Below are positions 11,615 to 24,818 of a DNA stretch of 64,000 nucleotides, in pieces. Origin of the DNA: Orbilia blumenaviensis (taxonomy: Eukaryota; Ascomycota; Orbiliomycetes; Orbiliales; Orbiliaceae); NCBI GenBank assembly GCA_036872755.1, contig JAVHNS010000003.1, positions 2,914,001 to 2,978,000 on the forward strand. The letters are read 5' to 3'. A program made the position numbers and the translations under genes. Each line of letters begins with the position of its first letter. The stretch's first letter is position 1. The notes below the pieces were generated by a model. The model worked only from the letters and a program-made list of their open reading frames with translations. It searched no databases and was not told the DNA's origin.

Positions 11615-14542
11615 ATGTTTTCACTTGCACCTGCACCTGCACCTGTTGCCATTATGGATGACCCAGTGATACCAAGAGCTCGAGCTAACAATAATATCCG
11701 ACGGCGTAGATACCGCCTAGCTTCTATTTCTTCGACATTGAGCCCAATTCGAGAAGTATCGCATGAGTCCTGCTCTTCACCTCGAATTCGAAAGCCTATA
11801 GAACAACAGCAGCAGCGTCGGTCCAGGCGAGACTTTCACAAACGACAAATAATTACTAGAAGGAAAATAGAGGATTCATCGACAGAAGTATTGCCATCGC
11901 CATTGTTCTTGACGGCAGAGGAGTCATTTCATCTTGCTGCTTTGAGCATGGATGTCGAAATGACAGGAGGGGAGTCGCTGGGTGGCTTAGGGTTTAATAG
12001 CTTGACAAAATCATTTATTCCCTCTCCAGGCCATTTACATCCTCGACATCATAAGAACGATAGCCTATCTTCGACATCAGCAGCTTCGTCGACAAATTCT
12101 TCTCCCACAACTACAGTATCAACAGCAGAATCGTCGTCGTCAAACGACGATAAATCACCTGCGTCCTCTCCCGACTCACCCCGAAATATAATACCCCTCG
12201 GAGTCTTCTCGAAACCGGGGCTTTCCACTCTGACAGTGTCTTCAACAATGGCGAGCTCGCCTAACCACCCTTACCGGTCGTTATCACCGATCAAGAAGGC
12301 TAGGAACACTAAAAATCTTTCTTTGAATATGTCCGGTAATTCGAGTAGACCTGGCACAGCTTCTTCTTTCCAAAGCAATGCCAGCTTAAACGATAATAAC
12401 CGATCATCTTCAGCACCCTCATCACCTGGGTTTATTCTTCCTAGCACAATGCCGCGGCGGCGTCCTAGCAATTTAGGTCTTACTATCAAATTGCCAGGCC
12501 CAGAAAAATCGATACAAAAGTCTACCCGACCTAGCTTACGGCATCATGTATCCTCACCCTCATTATTTACACCTGGTGGCCAGGGCAAGACATTATCGGG
12601 CCGACCTTCAAGGTTATTCACACCACCAAATCATTTTTCACCAGTTGAAACCGTCTCCTCGCAATCGTTCTCGACACAGGTTCCCTCCAGCCCGATAGAG
12701 GCGCCGGGCCCAATAATAGAGTTGGATGAGGAGGATATTGCTATGATGGAGAATGATGGTGAAGGGCCAAAATCACCAGCATATCCTAACGGTCCCGCCT
12801 GCATCTACGAACCCAATATCTACCTTTTCTCTGAACCAAATGCAGATATGGCTAGGAATTTTGACGTTGTGTTCAATGTAGCAAGAGAAGTTGTTAACCC
12901 GATGAAAAAAGAAAGGGAGCAGGAAGAGAGGAAGAAGGTTCTCTCCCCACCGCTGGCTACTGCCTCGTCAGCAGATAGCTTCATGACTGCTTTTGAATCC
13001 CCACAAGGATCGCAGTCAAATACACCGAAAGCCACACCGCTAGTTAAGAAGGACCCCGAGTACATCCACATGCCATGGGATCATAACACACCTATTGTAG
13101 GAGATCTACCTCGGTTGGTGGAAATGATCAAGCAGAAGAGTGCTGAAGGCAAGAAGGTTCTGGTTCATTGCCAGTGCGGTGTGAGCAGGTCTGCCAGTTT
13201 AATCATCGCTTATGGACTTTACATGAATCCAAGGCAAACAGTGCAAGAGGCATACGATTTCGTCAAACAGCGCAGCAAATGGATTGGCCCAAACATGAGC
13301 TTGATCTACCAGCTTTCCGACTGGAAGGCAAAGCTTGCACCTCAGGCTACCGTTGGAAGGACAGGGAAGAGCTCGATGCGAGGTGGTGCAAACGGCATGG
13401 CAAGACCAAAATTAGGACACCCATCCAGGGCTGCGAATAGCTCGGATCCTACCCCCTACACCCCTGAACTTGAGGAGCCAATGACGGCACCACTACCATA
13501 TATTCCTGGACAGGTTGCTCCGCCAAGGCCGCCATCTCCAGATCCTAGGGATTTCCCAATGCCGATGAACATCCAGACCAGGAACGCAGATGGGGGTATC
13601 ATTACAGGTATCGAGCCTGGCCCAATGTCGGCGCCACCTGGCATGATTAACATCCCTGGAACAGCTTCGGTAACAAACCATGGTATCGGATGGGGCTTTG
13701 GGGATGCGGGAACTGGCTATGTTCCACCACCACCACCGCCGCCACCACCCGCTCCCACATTCCCGTCTGAACCAGAAGGTGACGTTGTTGGTGACCTTGT
13801 CGGCTTTCCAGCTCGGAGAGGTAGTGACCAAGGTGATCTCCCGCCTCCAACTCCATCTTTCGCGCCAAAGGGCGGTATGATTTTTGAGAAGCGACAGCTT
13901 CGGAATAGGAACAGGAAGCTACTACAGTCCCTTCGTGCGGAAGAAAACGGCATGCCACCACCAAGTCCCGTGACTGCAACGAATCCAAACATGCTCGGCC
14001 ACCACCCATCGAATTCTCCACCGCAGCGTTCGCACTCCCCACAACCAGCTATCAAAGCTATCCTTCCGAAGACAACGGGACTTGCAGCACTAAGAGCTAA
14101 GAAGAACAAAGCCGAGCTATCGCGTGCGATGAGTGAGCAATCCAACACCCGACGCGCAGACTCGGGGGCTTCAAGGCCAAATCCCGAGTTCCACCGTCGG
14201 TTCCCGAGCATCATGTCCAGCATTGATGAGCCACCACCGACTCCTTCGTTCACACAACCACCAAGCTCCTTCGGCTTCCCAGTACGAATGCCCACAATAA
14301 CTGGAAAGTCGCATTCAGATAGCCATGTTCTAACACGAAACCGTGCAGCAGCAGCAGGAGGAGCCGTATCGGCCAGTTTCTCGGGACCGGCAACTTCGTC
14401 GTCTAACGAAATCGCTAGCCCCGTCGACCAGCCGATGAGCGGAACAGATATGGATGGGATTGATATTTTCTCGGATCCTCGAAGCCCCGTGAGCCAACAT
14501 GACACATTACCCAACATTCGTAATATCTACGACGTCCTATAA
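11615..14542 (+). CDS. MSG5: MAP-kinase phosphatase, dual-specificity (Msg5-like), 975 aa
   Basis: Dual-specificity phosphatases of this class remove phosphate from Tyr and Thr of activated MAP kinases, as in the cell-wall-integrity and mating pathways. The catalytic signature HCQCGVSRSAS is intact, with the nucleophile at Cys519 and Arg525 in the P-loop. The general-acid Asp489 lies in MPWDHN. The domain opens near residue 395 (NGPACIYEPNIYLF) and ends near 580. A roughly 50-residue low-complexity insertion separates the strand VVFNVAREV from the acid loop. The first 390 residues are Ser-rich with many SP sites. The last 390 are Pro-rich, with a run of nine prolines near residue 705. The gene is a single exon. 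The ATG at 11615 is the first in frame; a second at 11654 (MDDP) is also possible. Core identification is firm, but the exact substrate kinase is unknown. Confidence 0.9.
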   Translation: MFSLAPAPAPVAIMDDPVIPRARANNNIRRRRYRLASISSTLSPIREVSHESCSSPRIRKPIEQQQQRRSRRDFHKRQIITRRKIEDSSTEVLPSPLFLTAEESFHLAALSMDVEMTGGESLGGLGFNSLTKSFIPSPGHLHPRHHKNDSLSSTSAASSTNSSPTTTVSTAESSSSNDDKSPASSPDSPRNIIPLGVFSKPGLSTLTVSSTMASSPNHPYRSLSPIKKARNTKNLSLNMSGNSSRPGTASSFQSNASLNDNNRSSSAPSSPGFILPSTMPRRRPSNLGLTIKLPGPEKSIQKSTRPSLRHHVSSPSLFTPGGQGKTLSGRPSRLFTPPNHFSPVETVSSQSFSTQVPSSPIEAPGPIIELDEEDIAMMENDGEGPKSPAYPNGPACIYEPNIYLFSEPNADMARNFDVVFNVAREVVNPMKKEREQEERKKVLSPPLATASSADSFMTAFESPQGSQSNTPKATPLVKKDPEYIHMPWDHNTPIVGDLPRLVEMIKQKSAEGKKVLVHCQCGVSRSASLIIAYGLYMNPRQTVQEAYDFVKQRSKWIGPNMSLIYQLSDWKAKLAPQATVGRTGKSSMRGGANGMARPKLGHPSRAANSSDPTPYTPELEEPMTAPLPYIPGQVAPPRPPSPDPRDFPMPMNIQTRNADGGIITGIEPGPMSAPPGMINIPGTASVTNHGIGWGFGDAGTGYVPPPPPPPPPAPTFPSEPEGDVVGDLVGFPARRGSDQGDLPPPTPSFAPKGGMIFEKRQLRNRNRKLLQSLRAEENGMPPPSPVTATNPNMLGHHPSNSPPQRSHSPQPAIKAILPKTTGLAALRAKKNKAELSRAMSEQSNTRRADSGASRPNPEFHRRFPSIMSSIDEPPPTPSFTQPPSSFGFPVRMPTITGKSHSDSHVLTRNRAAAAGGAVSASFSGPATSSSNEIASPVDQPMSGTDMDGIDIFSDPRSPVSQHDTLPNIRNIYDVL

Positions 14543-17500
14543 GTTGTTTCTAAGATACCATTTTTCCTTTATATTTTCTTTTATATTGGGCCTCTCATTT
14601 TTTCCGGATTACATACGGCGGGTGTTTTAGTTGCCTCTCTTACCAAACATTCAATATACCACGGGACCTTTCCTATGTCTTATCCCTTCCGTTGTGAATA
14701 TTTCTTTTTCCAAAAAAAGGGTTTTGAGTTCCTTTACTTCTCCTTTCGATTCGAGAGATATCACGGAACACCCGTCTGGACGCTCGTTCATATGATCTCT
14801 TCACTCCTTTATCCATCAGACACAGCAACAAAGATCTAGGTACGACAGCCAAACAGCAGACCCAGAGGATCCAGTTCGTTGTTTTATTCTTTACTTTCAT
14901 TCTGTTATTGTTGCTTTTTGCTATATTTCCTTATGTCCCTCTCCATACATATCACCCATCATATTTGCGGCTCCGTTTAGCGATTTCTTTTACCTTTTTC
15001 TTTTTTTAAAAATTTCCAATATACCGTTCATCATCTATTTCCTTATGTTTATACCTCTTGCATGCATTATCTACATAATTGCTTTTCCTTTTTCTTGTCT
15101 ATTTCCTTTGTTTTAACTTTTCTTCTAAGGCGGGCTCACAAAAAATCGGTTCTCAAGTTATATTTTTATCTTTTCCTTTCTCGATTTCTTTTTTTTTTGT
15201 GAATTTTGTGATATCAAAGTATTTTCTTCAATTTTGTTTAGTGGTTTACAGCAGCAGATTTCCGCTCTATCCCACCCTTCTTTTTTTTCCTTCCTTTTTT
15301 TAGTAACAAAAACTAGTGCAGTGGTAGGAAAACTTTTAGGTAGATACCCCGAGATGGAATTGGATCAATAGGATATAGTTAAGTTTACAGGAAGAGAAAA
15401 TGGAATTATACTCTTTTTTGGGGGGAGCTGCTATATTGATTGGTTAATCGTTTCTCTTGTGCATGTGATAACGTGATATGTGGTATACATAATTAAGGGA
15501 CCCGAAGTAGCTGAAGATAGGTCCGAAGGAGGAGCCGGCCCTCCGAGGGGCGATGTCGTAGTCCCCCTTTTTTTTGTAAGACTACAAAAGTAGCGGGTTG
15601 GAAGTATGCTTGGTCATGCACTCCAAAGGATCCAGACGAAATCCCACGAGAGCTCGCTGTCTCCGAAAGGAAAACAATACGATGGATTATAATTTACTCG
15701 ATATCCGGGGTTTTAAAAAAAAGAGTTCATTATACTTTAAATAGCACCCACCCTCTATATGAATCCTGAAACCGTCAGGTTACAAAAAAAGATCTCTTAG
15801 AAGATCTTACGAAGGCGAGACAAAAAAAGAGACTATGCCCAGCTATATAGGTAGTAACACAGTTTCATATTCCCGGCTAGAACACAACCACGTGCCGTGC
15901 CGATAACGTGCGGGCCCCGATGGTCACCACGTTGGAAGAATAGTACATGTACCAAACGTGGGCTTTTAAAATTCGATCCAGTTAATTAACGTTTTCCGGG
16001 TGGTGCTGGCTCACGAGGTGGTTTTGATATAACGTTGTAAGTGGGTGTTTGGGTGCTATTTTTGGGATATAAACATTACTAACTAGAAGTTGGATTTTGA
16101 TATATAACGATTGTCTCGTGCCCCCCCGACCTCGAAGCAACAGGTCTATAATATATAATATTTTAAATTCGATAGTTGGTGTTATAACGTTAAATGAATG
16201 TCTACAACATGTTGAGAACCTAAGAGGCAAAGGCATAGTTTTTATATATAATTCATGACCACGTTGCTAACTTTAGAGGTGAACAGGCTTAAGCTTTTTC
16301 TAGGTGTTTCACTTGTTTTCCTTTTGTCGTTTTGGTCGGATTATAGATTATGCGTGCCATTCAACTTTAATAGTTTCCTGAACTTCCTATCTCTTTGTTG
16401 ATGATTGTTGGAATGCATTGATATTGATATTGCCATTGATTAGTTGAATTGAATTTTGCCATCTTTAGACGTCTGAGGTGTATATATATAGGTATATGCG
16501 TTATGTTATACGCCGATTGATTAAAAGATTGGGAGAGCTCGATGTTTTTATAACCGGCTCGCGGAGATGCCCCCCACGAGTCCTTTCTCGACTATCATTT
16601 CGGGGTGGCTTTTCTTTGTATTTCTTGGACGCTAAGTCTAGTCTCACTTACGTTGAGACGTGATATAAACGTTATTGAAATACCAAGTGACGCAATATAT
16701 CAACATTCTAAGAGGCCAAAGAATTCACCATCTACGTAACTATAATAGATACTGATAATATATAATATATAAAAAAGATAATCACAAAAAACACTCAGCT
16801 GGGAAACCCCACAGTCAAACCGAATATACCTAGAAGTACCACAAATCCTGCTGTCGATTATATGCGAGTGATGTAATTTAATTTCAAAACCCCAAAAACG
16901 AAACAACGTGTACAAACCCCGGCCTCAGTTAGCACTCTGCAGGTACCTCTTTTCTTTTCTTTTCTTTGTCAGTCTTATCCACTCTTTTCTAGGTTCTCTT
17001 TCGTGGGGAGGCTTGTCAATTGAAGAATAACGGGCATGGTCAGAACTTCCTACCTACCTAATCCTGCGTTTCCTTTTTTTTTATTTTTCTTTTCCTCGTG
17101 GGTTATAAAAACGGTGACTGTACGTATGTTTCCCTTGGCCGTTTTACGGCAGGCATGGAAAAGGGCGTGGGGTGGATATGCATGCAGTTAATGAGGGTGT
17201 GGTGGAAGGGTTGAAATAGATTGTTTTATAGACTATGATTTGACGAGGGGGGGACAGCCTGCAAGCCTAATTCGATGCAGCACAACAACAGCAACAACAA
17301 CAACAGTTTGGATCGAATAATAGAATTGAAAGTGATTGATTTAACAGAAACATTCGATGGGGTATACAAACCGTGGGGTTTTTTTCTTAGGGAAGTGTGG
17401 GAGTTGGGAACACGGGGATTTGTAGAATGATCTACGTGTGGGAAGAACCTTTTAGTTTACGGGTAATGGACAATCGAAGATGTACCCTTTTGACGGGATT

Positions 17501-19399
17501 CGATTTTGATGTGTATGCACCTTGTCTATCGATTATGAAAGATGCAGTGCAGTGACATATGCCGTTTTTTTTTTACTCCCAGGAAGGCGGGGCAGGATAA
17601 CGCTTTCCCTTTTCTGATCTATGTGATGTATGTATGTATACCAAGCAGAGCTAATTGATCTCCAGAAGAAAATATACTAAGTTATTATGTAGAAGGGGAG
17701 CGCTAGAGCTCCTATTAGGGAATGGGCTATATTCATGGTATCGAATAAGAGTCGTATACTCGATAAAATGGATATAAAAAAGACGTCATGAAATCCATTA
17801 GCCTTAAAAGAGGATCCAAGATTTCATATCTTTTCCACGAAACAAACGGTGCAGTAGTAGTTAACACCAGGGAAAAGACGAGAATCGAAAAAAAAGGGAC
17901 TAAACTGTGCTAAGCTAAGCATCCTGCAGAATAACGCGCGGGTTGGGAGGGTCTATAGTTAGGTTTCTTTTTGGAACTTGCGGGGGGGGGTGCGTGTGGT
18001 ATGCTTCTTTGATCGAAAGCGCAAAAAAGGGGAGATAGATGCAGAAATGCATGATCTCGACGGGGGAAAAATGTCATAAGCAACTTTTCGACAAATACGA
18101 CAGCTTGTATTTCCCCCCATTTTGCAATTGATGGGGGAGAAAAGAAAGAAAGAAAGATAAAAGGGCTTAATTGCAGCCCTTGTGACACCTCAGATCGTAT
18201 CCTTGACGAACGGCGTTTCCTTCCCTTCCTGGGACGGACCACGGCGGGCCTTGGGGTTGCTTGCTTGCTCACGCTATGCATGCATGCCTTCATGCAGGCC
18301 GGGGCCTGCTTGTCTGGTCTGGTCTGGTAGGTCGGTACCTACTATTAGACCCCCACGATGAGAGTTGAAAAAGTAGGGAGAGGGAGAGACAGACGGAGCT
18401 AGGCGAGGAGACGTGGTTCCATTGGCTCGCTCTCTTGCATACGCGTGCAGCGAGCGAGCATGTTAAATTTTTCTTTCGTCTCTTTGTATTGTATCATTAG
18501 TCGTGGCTTTTTTTTTTCTTTCGGGTTTTTTTCATTCCTTTTTTTCATTCCTTTTTTTTTTTTTTTTTTATCGTCGTGCAGGAATAACCCCACCTTCCGA
18601 ACTGGACTTGTTGCCGATTACATTTGCTGCCCCTCATTTTAAATTTTGTGCCTCTTTTTTCTTCTTCTCCTTTGCTTTCTTTCTTTGTTTCCTCTCTTTC
18701 TTAGCTTCGTATCTTAGATCTCTTTTTTTATCATTAGGGGTATTAGGTGCTGATATCGCGAGAAACTCAAAAGGATAATGGATAACGGAATCAAAAAAGC
18801 ACTTCAAGTGTTATATTTTTTGCAATTGTAGATTGTAAGGACCTTGTCTATTGAACCCCCACCATAAACTGAGAGAATAAGGAAATATTAGAGAGAATCG
18901 GGAAGGAACGCCCTGGAAAAAAGTATATGCATGAACGTGGGAAGGAAAAAGATAGGGCATAGGAAGAAAAAATCAAAAAAAACAAACTCGGAGGCCGATG
19001 CATCGATGATCTATGGTGGTTTTTGGTGGAAAAAGTAAACTGGACAAATGGGAAACGGGAACAGCGCTGCTCTAAAAAAGAAGTATCTACGGTACCGCCG
19101 CCCCGTTAGTAACCGATTGGAGGAATAAGAATGAACCTTGAAGCGAGGAACGGCATCTTGATACACGAAAAAATTTCTGTCTGTCGTCCTGCGGAATGCA
19201 TGATTCGTGGCAGACAAGATTCCTGCATGATGCAATCAAAATGTAACAAAAGTGAAAGGAAAGAAACAGCGAGGGTTAGGAAACGCGGGGTTTCATTTTG
19301 CGACTGAACTTACCATAAAGAAATAAAATGTGATCAGGCCCTGATGGAAAAAACCTTTTCTCTCTCAGGAAAAAGGGAAAGAAGAAAATTACAATGGGG
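14543..19399. other. Intergenic stretch, no gene recognised
   Basis: It begins with the T-rich 3' flank of the phosphatase gene. The remainder holds AT-rich tracts, a CAA/CAG microsatellite at about 17283-17306, and long pyrimidine tracts at about 18505-18570. ORFs here are short, driven by poly-T, and have no domain-like composition. No tRNA, rRNA or transposon coding remnant was recognised. Confidence 0.5.
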
Positions 19400-20792
19400 T
19401 TACCATTCGCGGACCGAGCCGTCTGGACCGTGGAATTCAAGTGCTCGCCAGGCTTTGCAGTCCTTTGAGACCTTGCGAACCTCCTCTTCGTTGACCTCAA
19501 TGCCTAATCCCACGCCCGTGGGGACCTGGACATAACCATCCTTGACATCGAAGATCTTGGGGTTCTTCGTGTAGTTAAGGAGGTCGTATTTGCTCTGGTG
19601 CATGCTGTTGTAGTGGATCCCCAAGGACATCTCTTGGATGACGAAATTGGGGCAAGTGGCATCGATTTGAAGAGCCGCTGCGAGCGCAATTGGTCCGAGA
19701 GGGCAGTGGGGGGCAACTCCAACGTCGTAGGCTTCGCACATCGCGGCAATACGCCGAGCCTCACTGATGCCACCGCAATGGCTTACATCAGGTTGGAGGA
19801 TGTCAATGGCAGAGGCCTCGAGGAATGGCTTAACGTCCCATCGGTGGTATAATCGTTCTCCGAGGGCAATTGGGATCGAGGTTTGGTTAGAGAAATGCTT
19901 GATGCCTTCAATGTGCTCTGACAGGAGAGGTTCCTCGATGAACAACGGCTGGTGAGGCTCTAGTAATTTTGCAAGTTGCTTGGCCATTGGTTTGTGAACA
20001 CGTCCGTGGAAATCCAGTCCAACGTCGAGTCCGAGTTTTTTGACCGCCTCGAGACGCTTGACCGAAGACTCGAGAGCAGCTGGGGAATCGAGCCAACCAA
20101 GGTCTTCCGTGGCGTTCATCTTGATGGTCTTGAACCCTTGAGCCAAACGAGCCTTTCTGTACGAGTCGCATAATGCAAGTAAGCCGCAGATTCGAACAAT
20201 CCATGTATCTTTGTACAACTGGGGCCTTACCCTTGAGCCTCGACATCACTAGGTCTGTCGCCTCCGATCCAAGCGTAGACCAAACACTTGTCTCTAACCT
20301 TGCCTCCAAGCAATTGGTAGACGGGGACTCCTAGTTTACGCCCTGCAGGAAAATGCCTACGTTCAGCCATATGACAGGCATGGGGGACGGTTCAGGCAGT
20401 TCTAACCTTTCAAATCCCACAGGGCGATATCAAGGCCTGCGAGAGCAGACATGAATACGGCCCCCCCACGGTAAAACCCCAGACGCCATGCTGTCTGCCA
20501 GATGTGTTCAATGTTACTGATGTTTAAGGAATTGATTGGTTAGTGGCAAAAAAAAACTTCACCCCACGCCCATAAAGCGTTTTTTCCCTAGTGGCGGCTG
20601 GAATCAGGTAACTTACTCAGGGTCATATCCGACGAAACGAATTTTGAGCTCTTCTAAAGCTCCCTCGACTGCTTCGGTGTGACCTTCGAGTGTAGCTTCG
20701 CCCCAACCGTATTGGCCGTCATCGGAGCAGACCTTAACGAAGAGCCAACGGGGCAATACCCTGAAGTACTCTATCGATGTGATCTTAGCCAT
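19400..20792 (-). CDS. D-galactonate dehydratase-like enolase-superfamily enzyme, 384 aa
   Basis: Four exons: 20792-20617, 20516-20407, 20342-20231 and 20156-19400. They total 1155 nt and stay in frame throughout. The protein resembles bacterial DgoD along its whole length: N-terminal cap ending near GYDPDNIEHIWQ, then [12 protein letters not shown], and a barrel domain with [22 protein letters not shown] and APHCPLGP. These supply the acidic Mg2+ ligands and the catalytic histidines expected for dehydration of a sugar acid to its 2-keto-3-deoxy product. The length matches the usual 380-385 aa. The true substrate (galactonate, gluconate or another aldonate) cannot be told from motifs. The introns are 54-100 nt with GT..AG ends; three interrupt the first third. 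No other sugar-catabolism gene is adjacent. The enzyme is probably cytosolic, since no signal peptide is seen. Confidence 0.93.
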
Positions 20793-23700
20793 TGCTGGAT
20801 ATTTGTTGTGAAAGAGAAAAAAAAAGCGGGATAATTTGTCGTGTGGAGGGGAGTTTATGAGGTGTTCAGTAGTTTGACGTGCTTGGCTCGTTGGCTTGTT
20901 ATATCAACGTTGCAAATCGACGGCCAGTTACAGAAGAGAGATAGATGAGTTGGCAGTTGTGTGAGGATTGAGGAAAGATTGAGAGAGAGAGGAAGGGAAA
21001 GGCAGGAAGTCAATGGTGGAATATATAGAAGCTATTGTGTCAAGCAGGGGGGGGCTCTTTTACAGGTGGGAGGGAAAGGAAACCAGCGCGCCAGACGGAA
21101 AAATCCAAGCAGGGTTTCATGGCAATAAATAATGCGACTACTAGGGAGGGACCTGTGCCTGAAGAAACCGTAGCTCGGTAGAAGCTATGTCGGGGGGACA
21201 CAGTGGAGAAGCAACGGCGACGGTATCAAGAGGAGCAGCCCTCCAACCGGATGTCCTGCTCGTGCGTCAACAAAGCCTGTTGGTTGCTTCAGAGTGAAAG
21301 CAGAGCTGACGAAAACTATATCCTGCTTTTTCCCGCTATGGCCCCGCTAACATTGATACGTAGCCCAGGTACAGGAGTCTTTCAATCTGAATCCACGGGA
21401 TAAAATCGGCCATGGTCGTGGACCGAGTCGGAGCGAAGTTTCAAAACGTAGGGACCGAGTAAAATCTCGAAGGATGGCTCCGAATAATTCCAAAAGCCAG
21501 GGTTTTTATTTTAGCTCCTGGTTCAATAAGTCGGAAAAACCAGCCAATGCCTCAAATAGGCCTAGAATACCGGAGGATAAAGGTCTTTTTGCGTCATGAT
21601 GGGGCTGCTGTTGGCACTGTCCTAAGATCTGAGCAAGCTGCATCGAACTATTGGCGCTTGAGCACTCATGCTTCATGTATGTACGTCCTAGCATGGTCTG
21701 TCTGTCCATCTTTTTGCTTTTCTTACCTCTCAAGCCTCTTAGCCCTATCCTGATCCCCGTAGTCGGTTCTCTAGCTTGGCTTGCCCTTTGACCCAGAATA
21801 AAATTTGACAATCTCTCTCGTGGGCAGGATAGTGGTTGTGAACAGCTTGCAAATTGGATATTGGCTAAAAGAACGTACGAGCAACTCCGTGAGCACCTGG
21901 AAAGGCCAGCCCCCGAGCTAAACGGGTGGGTCAGTCTTTAGAAGCTGCCCAACACGGCGGACCTAGATACTGCCAACGTATATTCCAACTAGCGAGTTGG
22001 TGGCCTCCGTCTAGCAATGTGATCATCAAGATTGGGAGAGATGTAAGCTCGCAACTGTCGAATCAAGACATGGCTTCCTGTTCGGGGACAAGGAAGCATG
22101 CATGGAGCAAAGGAGCCAGCCAGCTATCGCTGTTATAGGGCAGCTTGCTTGAACCCGCGCAGAAACATAAAAGAAGGTTCGTTGACTGGTACAGAAGCGA
22201 AAACGATCTGCCATGTGGCGGGGTCCTGACAGGGATCCTGCTCCGGCGGTGACGATTTCTTGGGTCCTCCGTTGGGCTTTTCTTGATCTCGCTAAAATTC
22301 GTGAACATTCAAAATTATAATTATATGGAGTCGAGAAAGATCGATGTTGTTGAGATAGCACATTTTGCTGACATCCTTTCTCGCCGGAAGTGAGGTAGCT
22401 TCACCTAAAGCCAACCGCTGGATCCTCTGGCGCCTTCTCTTCCCTTTTTGCCTCAGCGTTATCTAGTTTGGCGTGGTTCACTCGGCGGTGCCTGTTGGTC
22501 TTTTTTTTTTTTTTTCCTTTGGGATTTTCCCTTTCACCAACCTATAAAAGGAATCGCTATTGATCGTTTGCGATAAGAGCCGTTCTTTGGGGTTAGGCGT
22601 GATACAGCTCCCAGAGCCAAAAGATAATGCTGCGGGTTAGCCCCATGCAGCAGTTCTCTTAGTTTCGTGTCGGTAGAACGGTTTGGTAGTCGCACAACAG
22701 TTGAAACGAACCCGGAGCCTTTTTCTGCTATTGCTGGAGGCTTTCTCCAGGAGACTAAGCTCCATCCGGTCAGATTTTGTTGGATGGGCAACAACAACCT
22801 TGAACGTTGCAAAGCTAAACATCTGGAAGGATAGACGGTCACAGCTCATTTTTATCCTTTCTAGCATTGCAAGGGGAGTCGGAATTAGCAATGAGGCGGC
22901 GGCGAGCTGAATCGTTAGACTTTTGCTTGTTCCTAGGGTCGTAACCGAGGCGAGATATTGGAAGAAGAAAAAACAGCTCTTTCTTGCATGCACAATCTTT
23001 TGGATGCATATCAATTGCTCTCTCGAGCTGCGAAGTGTGTCCCTGCATGCTGTCGCATCATGTGATCCCATACATGTTAAAGAATGGGATCAGGACGGCT
23101 CCTTGATCGCTCGCAAGGTTGGATCCATGCATATGGAGTTTTGGGCTGGGACCCAATAGGTCGCTCTCGGAATTGGAGGTTTGGCCCCGTCCGTGGTAGG
23201 AATGAAAAATGCTAAGGTTCAAGTTTCTGTGGCACCCGGCAATACAGTACAGAAGCAGTGAACGACCGGGGACCGGTTGATTGCTGACTGCTTCCTATGA
23301 TGCTCTATGTGTCTCCATCCGAGCCGTTTTGGAATTTTTCTTCTTAGGGAGGTAGGTTGTGGCATCTTAGCCGGTCACGCCATGGAAAATCCGGAGCTCC
23401 ATGTTCTTATGCACTCCGGAACCGAGTCAAGCCACCGGCTTTTTGACACAAAAACTCAAATATTCATAATTGCACATACGAATGTTGCAGAATATTGCAA
23501 TTGCACAGACGGATAGATAGATAGTCGGACACAATCAAGATATCGATACTGGCATAGTAAGTAAGTAGGCGTGCGAATCAAGGGGTAATTTGGCTGATTA
23601 AATGATATATAGTAATAAAAAATATAATATGTAACCTATGAGCGAGTGAGGGCATCGACCGTATCGGAGTGGATAGATGTACGTAGGTAGGTTAAGTAAG

Positions 23701-24818
23701 TACTAAGGATGTACCTCGATGCGATATCATGTCTCTTGCCGGGTCTCGCGCTCTGGCTAAAGTGCCTAGCACTTGAAGCCGTACGCATGTACGCATGTAT
23801 GAGGTATGTATGTATGTAATTAGTATGTAAGTTTGTATGTATAGTGTGTAGCACGTATAGGAGGTGGGTATGTATTATATATATACACGGATGGATACTT
23901 ACCTACCTGCGTATACGTATACATACATACACACACCCGTCGAGGGATGTAATAATATATAATACAAAGTATGATCTGGGATGCCGCCATCAGCGATACG
24001 ATCACGGTGACAAATAGGGATGCAACCTGCCTGCTCCTTGACTTGAGCTCGAGCTCGAGCTCGAGCTTGACTTGACTGACCTACCTGGACTTTGCAAGAC
24101 CTATCCATCCACATCCACATTCAGTTCCATATCCTGCTAGCTGGCTGCTGTCCCTCCTGGTAGGTACTTAGGTACTTCCTTTAGGGGTAGTAGCACTTAG
24201 TAGCTTATTGTATATAGTAAAAGCAAGAGAGCCCTAGAGAGAGAAAGAGAGACCTGGCTGCATCGGGAATGTGGTAGCAAGGCGAATACAATCCTAGTTA
24301 AAATTTAAAAAAGAAAATTGCTGGTTCGAGGTTGGTGGCTGAGGTTTGAGGGGCAAAGTACGGTTAGAAATTTCCTCATCTGGTAATTTCCCATTAAATG
24401 CGCCTCCTCTCTCTTTCCCCCCAAAAGAAAACTGATTCTTTCTCTCGTCAAATCAAATGACCCGACTGCGAACAAACTCCAGCAAATCATCATCAACCTC
24501 CCAAACCCGCTCGACCGTCGCCCGCCAAAAACAGCCTGTTGCCGTCATCCAGATGTTCTGAAGACCGCCCGTAGACCGGATTCTTCACTTCCAGGCTCAT
24601 CGTGGTCGCCTTCTCCATGGTCTGAGGTGCGTGCTTTCGCTTCTTCTCCGCCGATCCCGTTTCCTGTCGTTCTCTCCGTCCGGTCGTCGCAGTTTTCGTG
24701 CGACTGCTTATGCCTATTCCGTCCTGCTGACAGGGGATGATAGCGATATAAACTACTACTCCTGCCTTCGATCAAATTTATCAGCGACCTGCAATAGCAG
24801 TCCTCCCGTATCCTTCCC
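20793..24818. other. Intergenic stretch between divergent genes
   Basis: It separates two genes transcribed away from each other, so it should hold both promoters. No protein or RNA gene was recognised. It has a poly-T run at about 22501-22515, many GTAT, GTAC and TAGG tetranucleotide tracts at 23,500-24,200, and an AGCTCG hexamer array at 24045-24069. Confidence 0.5.
24045..24069. repeat. Self-complementary hexamer array (GAGCTC type)
   Basis: About four copies of GAGCTC-related units lie in a row between TTGA and TTGACTT, so the block reads nearly the same on both strands. It could form a small hairpin, or a chain of symmetric protein-binding sites in the Gid4 gene upstream region. No function is shown. 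Confidence 0.7.

Noticed and set aside
13717..14517. 266-codon minus-strand frame
   Set aside because: It lies opposite the MAPK phosphatase C-terminal arm and has the composition expected of a complement of Pro/Ser-rich coding sequence.
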